The translations under genes and the position numbers were made by a program. From Fremontodendron californicum (taxonomy: Eukaryota; Streptophyta; Magnoliopsida; Malvales; Malvaceae), in contig JAULJL010000028.1 of NCBI GenBank assembly GCA_030761205.1, positions 10,646,001 to 10,710,000 on the forward strand: a DNA stretch of 64,000 bases. Reading direction: 5' to 3'. Shown here in pieces: positions 11,894 through 23,849 of this stretch (position 1 is its first letter; each line of letters begins with the position of its first letter). The notes beneath the pieces were generated by a model. That model was not told where the DNA came from and did not search any database. It worked only from the letters and a program-made list of their open reading frames with translations.

Positions 11894-12620
11894 GTCACAA
11901 TAAAACAAAAACTTATCACACACATGAAAAATATTTGCTAAGCAATTGTCCCAATTGGATATGCAACTTATATTGGGCACCTTTTTCTCTATGATAAACT
12001 TTGTGCTTTTCTAATATGCAACTTATATTTTTATGCTTTTGCAACTCTTACCTGAAATATCTTATTAAATTTGCTTCAATTTACTTCTTTTCCTTAATAT
12101 TCATGTTGTTTATCTTTCATAGGTTAATTTAAGAAAAGAACATTTATTAAGTACTAAACAAGAATGACAGGTTACTCTTTGTTAAAATCTATTTATATAT
12201 TTTTAATAATTTTAAATTCGACACGAAACACGATTAAATTCAAATATTAATTAAGAATCAGTTTCACTTATGAAAAGTACTTATAAAATCATAATTTATC
12301 ATTCAATTTCATCTGATTTAATTTTATGAAAGTTATTATGAAACCTTAACATGTTTTTATTAACAAAATCTTAACTCAAAACAAATAAATAAATTTTATT
12401 TAAAATATTTTAATTGAATAAATAAAAAAATTTATAAAAAATTTTGATTACATTTAAAATTGTATGACTATGATTAACTCAAATTTAGTGATAACTCTGG
12501 CATAATTAAACCTGCGAAATTAGAACATGTGAGATGGAGTTTAGTTAAAGCCTTGTGAGATTGATGTAGGCATAGGTTTATTGTTTAAGGCACAAAAATT
12601 GGTAAATATCATTATTAAAA
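11355..12620. repeat. 1.27 kb tandem duplication, copy 1
   Basis: Non-coding A/T-rich unit beginning TACTTTTAAT. It is followed directly by a second copy starting at 12621 (period about 1266 bp). Shared landmarks include GATTTTTGGATTAAAGC, the CACGACACGAA block, a pyrimidine (TTTC)n tract at about 11825-11892, GTCCCAATTGGATATGC and GAGATGGAGTTTAG. It encodes nothing convincing; Lys/Arg-rich frames here are the complement of the TTTC tract. Confidence 0.85.
11583..11835. repeat. dispersed CACGACACGAA repeat, member in tandem copy 1
   Basis: Non-coding repeat rich in ACACGACACGAA and GTCAAAATTTATATAAAT. Related members lie at 12849-13083, 16240-16490 (inverted), 62975-63130 and 63176-63435. 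Older ones are near 3480-3830, 4922-5068, 44944-45190 (inverted) and 49078-49240. I cannot assign the family. Confidence 0.6.
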
Positions 12621-13930
12621 TACTTTTAATTCTAGTGATTTTTGGATTAAAGCTAACGAAAATGAAATATTATGTAAATTATTTCGTTAATACATTTAAA
12701 ATACGTTTTCAATAAAATATAAAATAGATATGAATATTTCATAATATATAAGAAAAAAATTAAAATGTTTTTTTTTTTAAAAAATAAAGAATTACTCATT
12801 ATACTACACGTAACTTAAAGTTTGGAGTTATTTGAATAATGTAAATTAGATTTGATAATTTCGGACACAACATGATTATACGACACGAACACGACATGAG
12901 AAAAATAACTAAAACACGACACGACACGAAAAAATAATACGAACACGATACGAAAACACAAACATCTCAAAATCTATATAAAATAAATTATTAACGTGTC
13001 AAAATTTATATAAATACATAATACCTTTAATACGATTATATCAAAAAAAATAACACGAAAATGACACGAATACACGAATTTTTCTCTCTTTTTTTTCTTA
13101 TTTCCTTTTCTTTTCCTTTCCTTTCTTTTCCTCTTTCTTTTCGTCTCTTTTTTTCTTTCTTTTCTCATCACAATAAAAAAATAAAAAAACCTTACCACAC
13201 ATATGACAAATATTTGTTAATTATCCCCCAAAAAAAAAAAAATTGCTAAGCAATTGTCCCAATTGGATATGCTACTTATATTCAGCACCTTTTTTTTTTC
13301 TCTATGATAAACTTTATGCTTTTCTTAATGTGCAACTTATATTTTTATGCTTTTGCAACTCTTACTTTAAATATCTTATTAAATTTGCTTCAATTTACTT
13401 CTTTTCCTTAATATTCATGTTGTTTATCTTTCATAGGTTAACTTAAAAAAAAATACCATTTATTAAGTACTAAACAAGAATGACAGGTTACTCTTTACTA
13501 AAATCTATTTATATTTTTTTAATAATTTTAGATTCAACACGAAACACGATTAAATTCAAATATTAATTAAGAATCAGTTCCACTTATGAAAAGTACTTAT
13601 AAAAATCATAATTTATCGATCAATTTCATTTGATTTAATTTTATGAAAGTTATTATGGAACCTTAACGTGATTTTATTAACAAAATCTTAACTCAAAATA
13701 AATAAATAACTTTTATTTTAAATATTTTAATTGAATAAATAAAAAAAAATTATAAAAAATTTGATTACAATTAAAATTGTATGACTATGATTAACTCAAA
13801 TTTTGTGATAACTCTGGCATAATTAAATCTGCTAAATTAGAACATGTGAGATGGAGTTTAGTTAAAGCCTTGTGAGATTGAATGTAGGCATAGGTTTAAG
13901 GCACCAAAATTGGTTAATATCACTATTAAC
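12621..13930. repeat. 1.27 kb tandem duplication, copy 2
   Basis: Second copy of the unit at 11355-12620, with the same order of landmarks and scattered substitutions and small indels. The pyrimidine tract (about 13080-13165) is a different mixture of TTTC and TTCC, and one copy has lost a few bases near the 3' end. The level of difference suggests an old duplication. Confidence 0.85.
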
Positions 13931-14965
13931 TCTTTCTGAGTATTATGACATGATTTGATCTTGAACTCAAGTAATCTCTTTACACCTAAATTTGTTTTGA
14001 TAAAAAAGAAAATTTAATTTTTGTTTTTAAAAAATCCCTCTTGCTCATGGGTTGGGCCACTTTGTTCCCCCTCTCTCTCCCTCTTTTCCTCCCCACTCTC
14101 ATACACTATTTCTTTACATTTCTTTTGTTTTCTTCATTTTTCTTATAAAAGAAGTTGTAATCCGAAATAAATAAATAAAATTACAGATGTTGAAATTCGA
14201 ATTCTAAATCTGTGAGATATTGATCTCTTAAAAATAATTGTATAAAGTAACTAAACTAAATCCCGAATTTTTATTTTCTTCATTTTAAATCAAACCAACT
14301 ATTACTCTCTCTGATTAAAATTTAAGTATATTTTTACATTATCATCACTTCTATCTTTTCATGCAATGCATTTCTGTAGTTTTATTGCAAATCAAAAACA
14401 TGCATTATGTAAAAAATTATATCATATCTTTATTCATCGTAATATTGAAGATTATGTGTGGGTTTTGTTCCATTTCTTTATATATATATATATTTAATTG
14501 ATTATTCATTGAAAATCATTTGATAATAATATAATTTTGTTTATGAATATTGTAATCTCTTCATTAAAAAAATAATACTATCAATTAAAAAGGTTTTGAA
14601 ATTATAAAAACGTAATTTTACATTAATATAAATAGGTCAATTATTTTTATATATAATATTATATACTTAGTTAAGAAACTAAGAAAATGGGCTTTATGAA
14701 GAGATTGGGTTATTGGCATACTGGATTAATGGAAGATGGTTTAGTTGATGAAGAAAGAAAAACATGAACCCTAAGAACTTTTAGCTGGGGACTGTCACTT
14801 GGTTGATGATTGTGGGCACTTTTAAGGAGCCCATGTTGAAAAATAAGAGGAACAAGTGATCTTCAATTTTGCATATAATATGGTGTGAAATTGGGATACC
14901 AGGTCGACAAGAAGGGGGGTTTTGTCATTTGAAATTTAGGAAAACAACCCCAACCATGTTAGAAT
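13931..14965. other. intergenic DNA, no gene seen
   Basis: A/T-rich sequence with a pyrimidine-rich stretch (about 14060-14150) and a short TA microsatellite (about 14480-14492). There is no supported reading frame and no element ends. Confidence 0.5.
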
Positions 14966-15229
14966 TAGACCTATCCAAAAATTGAGTTATACCTATCCAA
15001 TCCGAATTAGATCAGACTTGAGTAAGAATTTTCGTAATTCAAACCAACTCGGCCCGACTCGAATTACTATTTATTAAATAAAAAATATTTTTTATTTAAA
15101 TTAATTATAATATTAATATACAAATAATTTTTTAATATTTTTAACAGTGAAACGAGCTTTCAAACCGATCCAAAACGAGTTTAGATAAAAAAAAATTCAG
15201 ACCACGGCCTGACCTATGAAGAAGGTCTA
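14966..15229. repeat. TAGACCTATCC-ended dispersed repeat, copy A
   Basis: About 264 bp. It starts TAGACCTATCC and ends with the approximate inverse ATGAAGAAGGTCTA, around an A/T-rich core containing TATTTATTAAATAAAAA. Copies with the same layout are at 19572-19838, 39681-39961 and 48455-48733; decayed ones are near 4430-4745, 20340-20630 and 44455-44722. The inverted ends suggest a MITE family; the superfamily is not established. Confidence 0.6.
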
Positions 15230-15878
15230 ATTTAGCATTGCTGTTGGAAAAAGCTTGGATTGGAAAAAAGTGTATTTAAAAAGTATGGTGAAAATTTGTG
15301 GTCTAAAAACTTTTAAGTGTTTAGCATTGCTGTGAAAAAATATTGTAGGAAATTGAAATGAAAAAAAAAAAAAAAGATATGTTTAAAACAATAAAAGTGT
15401 AGAGATGTGAGGATAATAAAGTCATTTTTATCCAAAAGCCAGTTTTTAAAGCCCAAAAGCTATATTTTTTGGTTTTTTGGTTTACCTTTTCAAACCATGG
15501 TTTCAACAGTAAAAATCAAATTTATTTATCTATTTAGTATTGCATTTGCTTAAAAAACAGTTTTTGATTTCAAAAACTGTGCCAGAAATAATGTTAAACA
15601 ATGTCTAAATCTTGTTAGAATTCAATAGACTTTGATACGATTATGTGAAGACCAAGTCTTTTAGTCTGTAGCAACAAATTGAATGATGTTCTTTTACTGA
15701 CGTATTATTGCACTTGGCCTAGCTAGTTCAACGGCCTGAATCAGGACTATAATTTATCTAAATTATTGTTGGACATTTATTTGAAAAAAAGAAAAAAAAA
15801 AGAAAAAAGAGGTGATTGAGGACTGGTCAAATTTGGTGAAATATAGCTTTTAATTCATAAGCGGGTAAAAAATTATCA

Positions 15879-16766
15879 CACTACAAAAAAAAACTTATTT
15901 TTGACAAAAAAAAATTGTCGGAAAAGATCTATATTTCGTCATAAATGATTTTTTCGACGAAAACTCTCGTCAAAAATATAAAAGACGATAAAAGTTTTTT
16001 GTCAAAAAATAAAAAATTCATCGAAAAAATAATTAAGTATTTTTGACAAAATTTTCTATAAAAAAACTCCGATTTCGTCAAAATTTTAAAATTTTGATTT
16101 ATTTTAAAAATAATTCTGAATTACGTAAGAAATTCTACAATTTTTGACGAAATTCCCTTGAAAATAAGCATTATTTTCGACTGAATGCCATCGGAAATAT
16201 TTTTCTTTCGGTTTCGAAATGATTTTGATCGGGAACTGTGAATTAGATCTGGTAATTCATATATTCGTATAGTGTTTGTATATTTTTTCGTGTCATAATC
16301 ATGTTTAAAGTGTTTTATATTTTATAAATTTTGACGTGTTATTAATTTGTGTTATATAAATTTTGACACATTCGTTTATTCGTGTTGTGTCCGTAAATTT
16401 TTTTGTTGTATTTTAATTATTTTTTTGTATCGTGTTTATATCGTATAATTATATTGTGTTTAATATTGTCAAGTTTATCGCGTGAATCCTATAAGTCTCA
16501 TCAATTGGTTTTATTTATAGCCTCACAGGAAAAGAACGTGGAGAGAAGAGAAGAGAAGCAGACGCTATGATCCTAACGAATATAGACGAGGAAATCCACT
16601 ACCACAGGATAGTAGTTTCTCTAGTAGTGTTACGTGTTTCATTTTTCATAATAGGATATATATTTATCGAAAATAAATAAAATTTCATAAAAAAATCAAA
16701 TTTTTTTTACTAAATATTTCTGACAAAAATTTTTCGTAAAAAAAAAAAAGTATTTCTCTTGTAGTG
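15879..16766. mobile_element. non-autonomous CACTA-type (CMC/EnSpm) element
   Basis: 888 bp starting CACTACAAAAAA and ending TCTCTTGTAGTG, the CACTA-superfamily ends, with a 3-bp TCA target duplication at 15876-15878 and 16767-16769. Subterminal repeats related to TTTTTGACGAAA in both orientations are typical of transposase-binding regions in this superfamily. No transposase is encoded. An inverted member of the CACGACACGAA repeat (16240-16490) lies inside. Confidence 0.85.
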
Positions 16767-16769
16767 TCA

Positions 16770-17860
16770 CATGCTTCACTTTTTTAATTATTATTTTTTT
16801 TATTTTTTAATATATTTTAAGTGTATATATTATTTTACTAATTCTATATGTGTAATTTAAAAAATTTACTGACGATTGATAAAATTATATATATATATAT
16901 ATGAAAAGAAATTCACTTGACTAATATTTAGTTGGTTGGAGTGGTAAGCGATTTCAGTCCTCAAAAAAAAATTAAAAGTTTTGAGTTTTGGGAGTTACCA
17001 ATGTTAGGAAGGCTTTTACCATCACACTTTCCGGTATGAAAAAGGATTAGTCTTCCATCAACCATAAAATAGAGATGAGGACACCTTGGGTTTAGACTAA
17101 TTGTTTAATCCGACCGTCAGATTTCATGCTCTATTCATGTATATTATACATGTCGAGTTTCAAGTAAATTAAAAATGTTTAATTATTTGTTCGATATAAA
17201 AAAAAATTAACGATTAAATATATATATTAAAAAAATAATATTTTCGATCGATATGATAGAGATATTGGATTGATTTGAAACTTTACGTGCACGACGAATA
17301 CAGTTACATTACTAAACCCAACAGTCGATTTGTAAAAATATTAATTCTATACGAAATTATATAAAATGTGTAAAACTAATTAATTTTACATTAATATAAA
17401 TGAATTAAGATTGCATGTAGAATATTAAGAGAGCCGTTCAGACTGAGTCATATTTGGAGGCATTAGGCTTTTACTACTTTTCCTTTTTTTCTTTTTTATA
17501 ATCCATTGTTTAATTAAGCTGTTGAATTTGGGTACTCAAAGTTTTTGTTGTTTAATGTATTCAATGGATAGCGAAGAAAGCAGGTGATTTATGAGCTGTG
17601 AAGTTAGATAAGGTATGGTATGGGTTAAATCCAAAATCCCAATGCTATGCATGATTGCAGATTCAACGTAGGATAAACCTACTTTCCGACTATTTGTGAT
17701 TTTTAAGATAAATGGTAATGTTGACAGCTGACAATGAGTTGGGTGACATGAAATTAGCACCTGCATTTCGCATTATATATAGATTTATTTAAGGATCAGA
17801 TTATTCGTCCAAACTCAAACCTTCGTTCGATATTTATTATAATTTGTTGAGATCATGTGA
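16770..17860. other. intergenic DNA with a decayed MITE copy
   Basis: No gene is seen. About 17098-17400 resembles the MITE in intron 2 of the VIN3-like gene (52188-52560): both contain TTTAATCCGACC, CATGTCGAGTTTC or its variant, GTTCGATATAAA and ACGTGCACGACGA. The left end of this copy is lost. A TA microsatellite is at about 16887-16903. Confidence 0.6.
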
Positions 17861-17864
17861 CCAA

Positions 17865-18605
17865 CATGATTATTCATTGACTGAGACTAATGTCATAAGT
17901 TCAGCCTCCATAATAGAATTTGCTATGATTTGTTGCTTTTTAGCTTTTCAACAAATTGTTTCACCTCCCAACATAAACACATAGCAAGTGGTAGATAAAG
18001 AATCACCAGGTAAGGTATTTCAATTAGCATCACTATATCTTTCAAGTACAGGATAATTTTGACAAAGTATACCATAATTTAGAGTCCTTTTTAAATATCT
18101 TATTTCATGATTAATTGCATTCCAGTGCTTTAAGTTTAGTTTACTTAATTACTTGTAAATCTAGTTGGCACACCTAGCATAATAAAGCCCTTAAGTTGCT
18201 TTATATAAATTTCTTCTTCCAACTCTCCATTTTAAGAAAGTTATTTTTACATCCATTTGATGGATTATAAAATCATGGATGACAGCAACTGCAATTAGTA
18301 CTCTTATTGATGTTATTTTACTCACGGGAGAAAATGTATCAAAGAAATTCATGTCTTTTTTTTTGTCTAAAGCCTGGTTTTATATTTATCAATTGAGCCA
18401 TCAGGCTTCAACTTCTTTCTCAATACCCATTTATACTCTATAGGTTTACAACCTTATGATAGATCTACTAATTTCTAAGTTTTGTTGGTTATTAAGAGAT
18501 CTATCTCATCATTAATGGTTTTTTTTCCAAAGGTTTAAACCAGGAGAAGATAAGGCCTTATCTAAAGTGGTAGGATCATTTTGAATACTGAACACATTAT
18601 AAGGA
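17865..18605 (-). pseudogene. Ty1/copia pol remnant (RT start joined to RNase H)
   Basis: Read on the minus strand from 18605, the broken frames show copia RT features: PTTLDKALSSP, then EYKWVLRKKLKPDGSIDKYK, FDTFSPVSKITSIRVLIAVA and HQMDVK. The middle of RT, including the YVDD region, is missing. The sequence resumes with the RNase H end (INHEIRYLKRTL, YSDAN, KAKKQQIIANSIMEAE). Many stops and frameshifts are present, and no LTRs were recognised around it. It is a dead internal-deletion fragment. Confidence 0.85.
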
Positions 18606-19571
18606 AGCTCGTCTCAATTGTTGGAGAATGTTGCAAATAATTCTTTAGGATAGGATTAGAGGATTAATTTGCTGCTACCAAATTGTCACGAATTTGATAA
18701 TTGAAGTAAGTGTGACAGAGATTGAGGCGCGGACTAGGTCGCTCTTTTGAGATGATATGTGCCCTCTCGATGGTAAGAACCGGTACAAAGAAGTTGTATT
18801 GTACATCGTCCCTCAAGATACAACAAACATAATCACTCACTATACACCTTGCTAACTTGCACAACTTAAAAAGTATAAGCTCTACCAAGATTAATATTTT
18901 CTTCACCTTATTAATTATAACTCTTAAAAGATTTAGGAAAAGTTAAAAAAAAAATAATAATAATAATAATAAAAGAACATTTAATAGAGAAAATTTTCTT
19001 TCAAAAAGTTGATGCTCTGAAAGTAAAAAATAAATTCTATTTGTAATATAGGATTGAAATAAAAAACGAATTAAACATTTACTTTTCTTTATTTATAACT
19101 TAAAGCAATTGTAATTGAAAATAAATATAAATTAAGAAAACTTATGATAATAAATGTTTAAAAGTTTTTTCTGATATCTAAAGAATGTGTTTTGCTTTTT
19201 TTATTAAAATACTTCAACAGTGGCCTCTAGCATTCATTCCTTTTTTATTTATATTCTTTACACACTAGCTAGTGATCTCCGCAAACATAAACACAACCTT
19301 TTCAGTCGATCGGTACTGCATCCAAGGCTTCCTCTTTCAGCAAATACTTTTTCCATGTTGGTTGTCATTTTCCTCTTTTAGTCATATGGTGCTATGTTTG
19401 TCAACATTAATGATGGATGAATCTTCCCTAGCTATTAGCAAATTCATGATTGACAAAAGGCAAAAGGGCAAACAAATATTATTGTTTCTGAAAAAAAAAA
19501 TGTGAATTATTAATCTTTACAACTTTAGTTCATGGGGAAGTTTATATACATGCTTAGTGATGGATTATGTT
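18606..19571. other. intergenic DNA, no gene seen
   Basis: A/T-rich with short open frames only, no recognisable domain and no clear repeat ends. A short TAA tract is at about 18955-18973. Confidence 0.45.
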
Positions 19572-19838
19572 TAGATCTGTTTAAGGGTGAGGTCAATTCA
19601 AATTGAATCAGATTTGGATAGGTTTTTTTTAATTCAGATCGATCTGAATTAGTATTTATTAAATAAAAATTTATTTTTTATTTAAATTTAATTATAAAAA
19701 TATATAAATATTAATATAAAAATAAAAATAATTTTTTTTTATATTTTAATATTTATAAACAATAAAACAGACTTATGAGCCGAACTTGGATAAGAGAAGA
19801 AAAAAATTCGGGCCACAGCTCGTCCCATGGATAGATTT
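19572..19838. repeat. TAGATCTGTTT-ended dispersed repeat, copy B
   Basis: Same layout as the repeat at 14966-15229: TAGATCTGTTTAAGGG at the left, CCCATGGATAGATTTAA at the right, and the TATTTATTAAATAAAAA core. It abuts a decayed hAT MITE that begins at about 19841. Confidence 0.6.
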
Positions 19839-19840
19839 AA

Positions 19841-20027
19841 TTATGTTATTTAGATTTTCAGTAAGTGTTGGATACGACTATATGTCTTATATTGTATACT
19901 TAATTTTTAAAAAAAAAAATTATATATATTTGGAAGATCATACTTTTATACCTATATCTAAATATGTGTCAAATACAGATATCAAATACGAATAATTTGA
20001 TAAAAATAAAGAATCCGAATAAAATAG
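19841..20027 (-). mobile_element. hAT-type MITE, decayed copy
   Basis: A strongly diverged relative of the family at 392-562. The order of blocks (TATGTTAT, GTGTTGGATACG, TTTGGAAGATCATAC, AAAGAATCCGAATAAAATA) matches copies 3 and 6. No clear target duplication remains. Confidence 0.55.
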
Positions 20028-21019
20028 GTGATAGACTGATGGGAGAATGCTGAAATAATGTTGTCCATGTGAAAATACACTTTAATTATTTGCTATATGC
20101 CCTTTATATATGGTTTTTTCATAAATATAGTGTAAAAGAAGTGTGCTTTTACATCAAGAACAATAATGATCTATATATCCCTTAAATTTTATATCTTCCC
20201 CATCACAAATATTAAGTAAAAGGGATTGACATCTTAAATGGGACATTCTAGAGATAAGCGTTAGAACTTAAAACTCTAATATGGAAATCTCGAATAAGAA
20301 ACCTGAGATATGAGATAAGCTAAGGTAGGTTTATGAAGCGGATCAGGATGGAAATTATCGCAACAGTTAAAAATTAGGGTTAAAAAAATATTTTGAACAA
20401 ATCAATAATTAAAAATGTTCATGGATCGGATCAAATCATATTAAAATAGTAAAAAAAGTTGTTTGTTCAAATTTTATTCCATTTCACTATTTAAAATATA
20501 TTAAAATATTAAATCTAAATAAATATCTTTTTATTAGTTAAATAATAATCTAAATCATATTGATTCGAATTATAAAAAAAATTATTCTAAAATCCATCCA
20601 ATTTAGATTGAACCAAAGGAATAACCCCAATTAATGTAGAGTTCTATCAATGATTTCAAGCGTCATGCTGGTAACCAGTAATCCAAGAGATGACGACCGC
20701 AAAGAAGATAACATTGGTTTTGATTGATGGGTAACCACAAGAGCAATAATGCCAATTAAATAAATAAAAAATATAATTATTATTAAAAAAATATTAATCA
20801 ATGTTATTAGATATTGATTAAAGTAATATATATATATATATAAATAATTAATAATTTATTTTTTTAATTCAATAAAAATATTGTATTAAATATAAAAAAT
20901 TTCTTAAATTGATAATTAAATAATCTTTAACTGGTGTCTATAGACATCGATTAAACGGACCCTTATTATTATTGGATTTTGCTATGAATGTCCTTAGAGC
21001 ATTCTTCAAGAATAGTTAA

Positions 21020-23349
21020 TGTCATAACGTGCCAAATACGAATTCAGCATGCTAGACACAAATCAATGGAGTCGCCACTTATCATCTAATCTAGGTGTGA
21101 TTAGTCACCTATACGAATCTATCCTATGTAAAGTAATCCTAAGCTTTACTAAGGTACCTTAAAAAGAATAGGTTCTGGTCGACTTATCAGAACTAGGTTT
21201 GGGAGTACGGTTACGTGTGAGAAAGGATTAGCACCCTCACAACGCCTATCTAAGAGATAGTACCTAATTAGTCTTGTGATACTTAAAAAGTCTTAATTAA
21301 ATGGTCTTGTCTATCCTATCTTCATTTTAATTGTTAAAATTAGAAATCTCGGAGATTATTTTTTAGGTCTTCCTTCCATTCATTCTGGAGAAGTTACTAA
21401 AAAATGTTTCCTCACCTCGAGAGTATTCAAAAGAAACCATTCGTTCTATTGAAGAGGCTCCGTCGTCGGAAAAATTAAATTATTTAACAAAGTTATTTTT
21501 CTTAAATTAATCTTCCAAAATTAATCCACATTTTATTAAGGTTTATTCAAAAAATAAATTCTGATTTTTAATATCGAAAATCATCTCTTAAAATATTCTT
21601 CCATTCGTTCTGGAGAATTTTTAAGAGAATTTTTCTCACCTAGAAATTTCTTAAAAGTCATCCATTCGCAACTTTCTTGAATTTCATCATCGGAAAAAAA
21701 TATGAATTTATCCTTCAATTTAAATTAAGCATTTATTATGGAAAATCAATTTTAGAAAAAGAATTTGAAATTTAATTATTCTTAAAAAAAATAAATTTTT
21801 TATTTTTATTGGTATTGAAAATTATCTCTTAAAAAATCTTTCCATTCATTCTGGAGAATTTTTAAGAGAAATTTCTCAACTAGAAATTTCTCAGAAATTT
21901 CTCACCTAGAAATTTCTCAGAAATTAACCATTCGTAATTTCTTTGAATTTCATCATTGAAAAAATCTCAATTTATTAATTTTAAAAAATAATTTATCTTC
22001 AATTAACATTAATCTAAATTAATTAAAAAAATTATCAATAAATAAATAAATGGTTAATAATAAATATAATAATATACAATTAATAAAATATAAGAATATA
22101 AGATATAATATAACATAATAATAGTAATTAAAAAAAATAGTAGTTTGTTTTTATGAAGAAATAATGGTTAATAAAATATTTAATAATGATTAATTAGTAA
22201 ATAAATATTAAATAGTTCACAAAATAAAAAACCTGCAAAAAACCTTAAAAAATCCAATTAGTAAAATAAATAAATAAATAAAATAATAAATAAAACAAAT
22301 AGACAAAGCAAACAAAAAAGCAATAAAAACAGAAAACAAAACAACAAAAACAGAAACAGAAAGAAAAAAAATATATAGTCAGCAGCATGCGGGACCAATG
22401 AAATTGATGTTATAAAATAGGAGGTCATGACACTACTTGGCTATGATGGCAGCGAACAAGGATGGGCAATATTCTTTTTTGGAACTGAAATGGTGAGAGC
22501 CAAGGGAGACAAAGCCTTAAGTAGCATGCAAAGTTTTGAACAATAGGAATACCTTGCTAGAGAATTGGGTTTGATTCCAGCGCTCCAAAATCACCTAGAA
22601 GGGATTGCCGACGATCATCACTGCACTCGTCTTATCCTTCCAGGAATCAGTGGGGGAATTGCAGAGAGGGTGGTTTGTGCTGAGTGTGGACGACGAAAGA
22701 CTTAACAGAGTCGGGGACGAAGTTCGGGTCGTAGCCGAGGTCTTGACGGTGCGCATCGTCGTAGTTTGCTGGGCTTCCTCCTTTAATTTCTTACAATGGC
22801 CGAATCAAAAGATGAACAATTCTCTTTAGCCGCCGATCATGAAAACTGAAAGAAAAGAATAAGGAGGTACGACAATCCTTTTGCTCTTTGCCGAAAAAAA
22901 CAACTATATATATCACACTTTGAAAAATGATTTTTATCTTCTCAAAATATTTCCTTCTTCCAAGTGTGATTTTCAAGAAATAAAAAAAAAAAAAAAAAAA
23001 AAACTATTTTCACGTGAGTCTTTTCTTGCTTCCGATTCTCTGATCTGTGTTGTGTGTTTTGATTGTGATGCTTAGGTTCTTTAAATAGAGAAGAGATTAA
23101 GTTCTACTCTAGTTAGGAATTTCAATCTGATCAAAAGGTGTATGTTGTTTCAATCACATTTTTTAGAGTCTCATTTCAATCCAAAGAAGAGATTTGTTTC
23201 AACCCAAACTTGTTTTTTCCATTTTTTTTCTGATTTTCGAAATTATCTTTTTTTTTTTTGTTTTTTTTTCTGATTTTCTTTATTTTTTTGCATTTTCTTT
23301 TATTTTAAAAAAAAGTGAAATTTAATCCGGATAAAATCTGGTGTCTACA
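21020..23349 (-). repeat. 3' LTR of the Ogre-type element
   Basis: 2330 bp copy of the LTR at 35185-37511. Internal sub-repeats (CATTCGTTCTGGAGAA and CTCACCTAGAAATTTCT) recur several times within each LTR. Here one CTCACCTAGAAATTTCTCAG unit is duplicated at about 21880-21930. Confidence 0.95.
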
Positions 23350-23362
23350 GTTGCCCCTTTTT
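23350..23362 (-). other. polypurine tract of the Ogre-type element
   Basis: AAAAAGGGGCAAC on the minus strand, immediately before the 3' LTR. It is the expected plus-strand priming site. Confidence 0.8.
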
Positions 23363-23500
23363 GTGCATTCCCTGAGAAACAGGGGATGTGCAAAGACGTA
23401 GACACCCTACTAAGTCCTATGTACTTAAAGAAAATCCTATTGTTGAAAAGCTCCTATAAGCGAGGCGTAAACTTTAAAAAAAAAAACTCACCGTAAAAAC

Positions 23501-23849
23501 ATACTCCTCCACCGAGGCATCAACTTTAAATGAAAACAATACTCCTCCACCGAGGCTTCAACTTTAAAAGAAAAACAATACTCCTCCACCGAGGCTTCAA
23601 CTTTAAAAAGAAAACAATACTCCTCCACCGAGGCATCAACTTTAAAAGAAAACAATACTCCTCCACCGAGGCTTCAACTTTAAAAGAAAACAATACTCCT
23701 CCACCGAGGCTTTTACTTTAAAAAGAAAACAATACTCCTCCACCGAGGCTTCAACTTTAAAAGAAAACAATACTCCTCCACCGAGGCTTCAACTTTAAAA
23801 AGAAAACAATACTCCTCCACCGAGGCTTCAACTTTAAAAAGAAAACAAT
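23501..23849. repeat. nine-unit minisatellite in the 3' untranslated region of the Ogre element
   Basis: Nine head-to-tail units of 38-39 bp, each with ACTCCTCCACCGAGGC followed by TTCAACTTTAAAAG. Variants have GGCATCAAC (units 1 and 4) and GGCTTTTAC (unit 6). A decayed half unit precedes it at about 23461. Tandem arrays between integrase and 3' LTR are a known trait of Tat elements and can seed satellites. Confidence 0.92.

Noticed and set aside
11716..13198. Lys/Arg-rich short frames on the minus strand
   Set aside because: They are the complement of pyrimidine (TTTC)n tracts.
15231..15610. Possible MITE with TTTAGCATTGCTG-like ends
   Set aside because: The inverted ends are weak and no target duplication is visible; not enough to list as an element.
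22605..22829. 74-residue frame repeated at 36770-36994
   Set aside because: The two copies are the same part of the two Ogre LTRs and run antisense to the element.
23530..23721. Repetitive 13-residue protein repeat on the plus strand
   Set aside because: It arises from the 39-bp minisatellite read in frame, antisense to the Ogre element; there is no start context or neighbouring coding sequence.
23501..23849. CRISPR-like array
   Set aside because: Units are contiguous 38-39 bp copies without unique spacers, and the DNA is plant nuclear.
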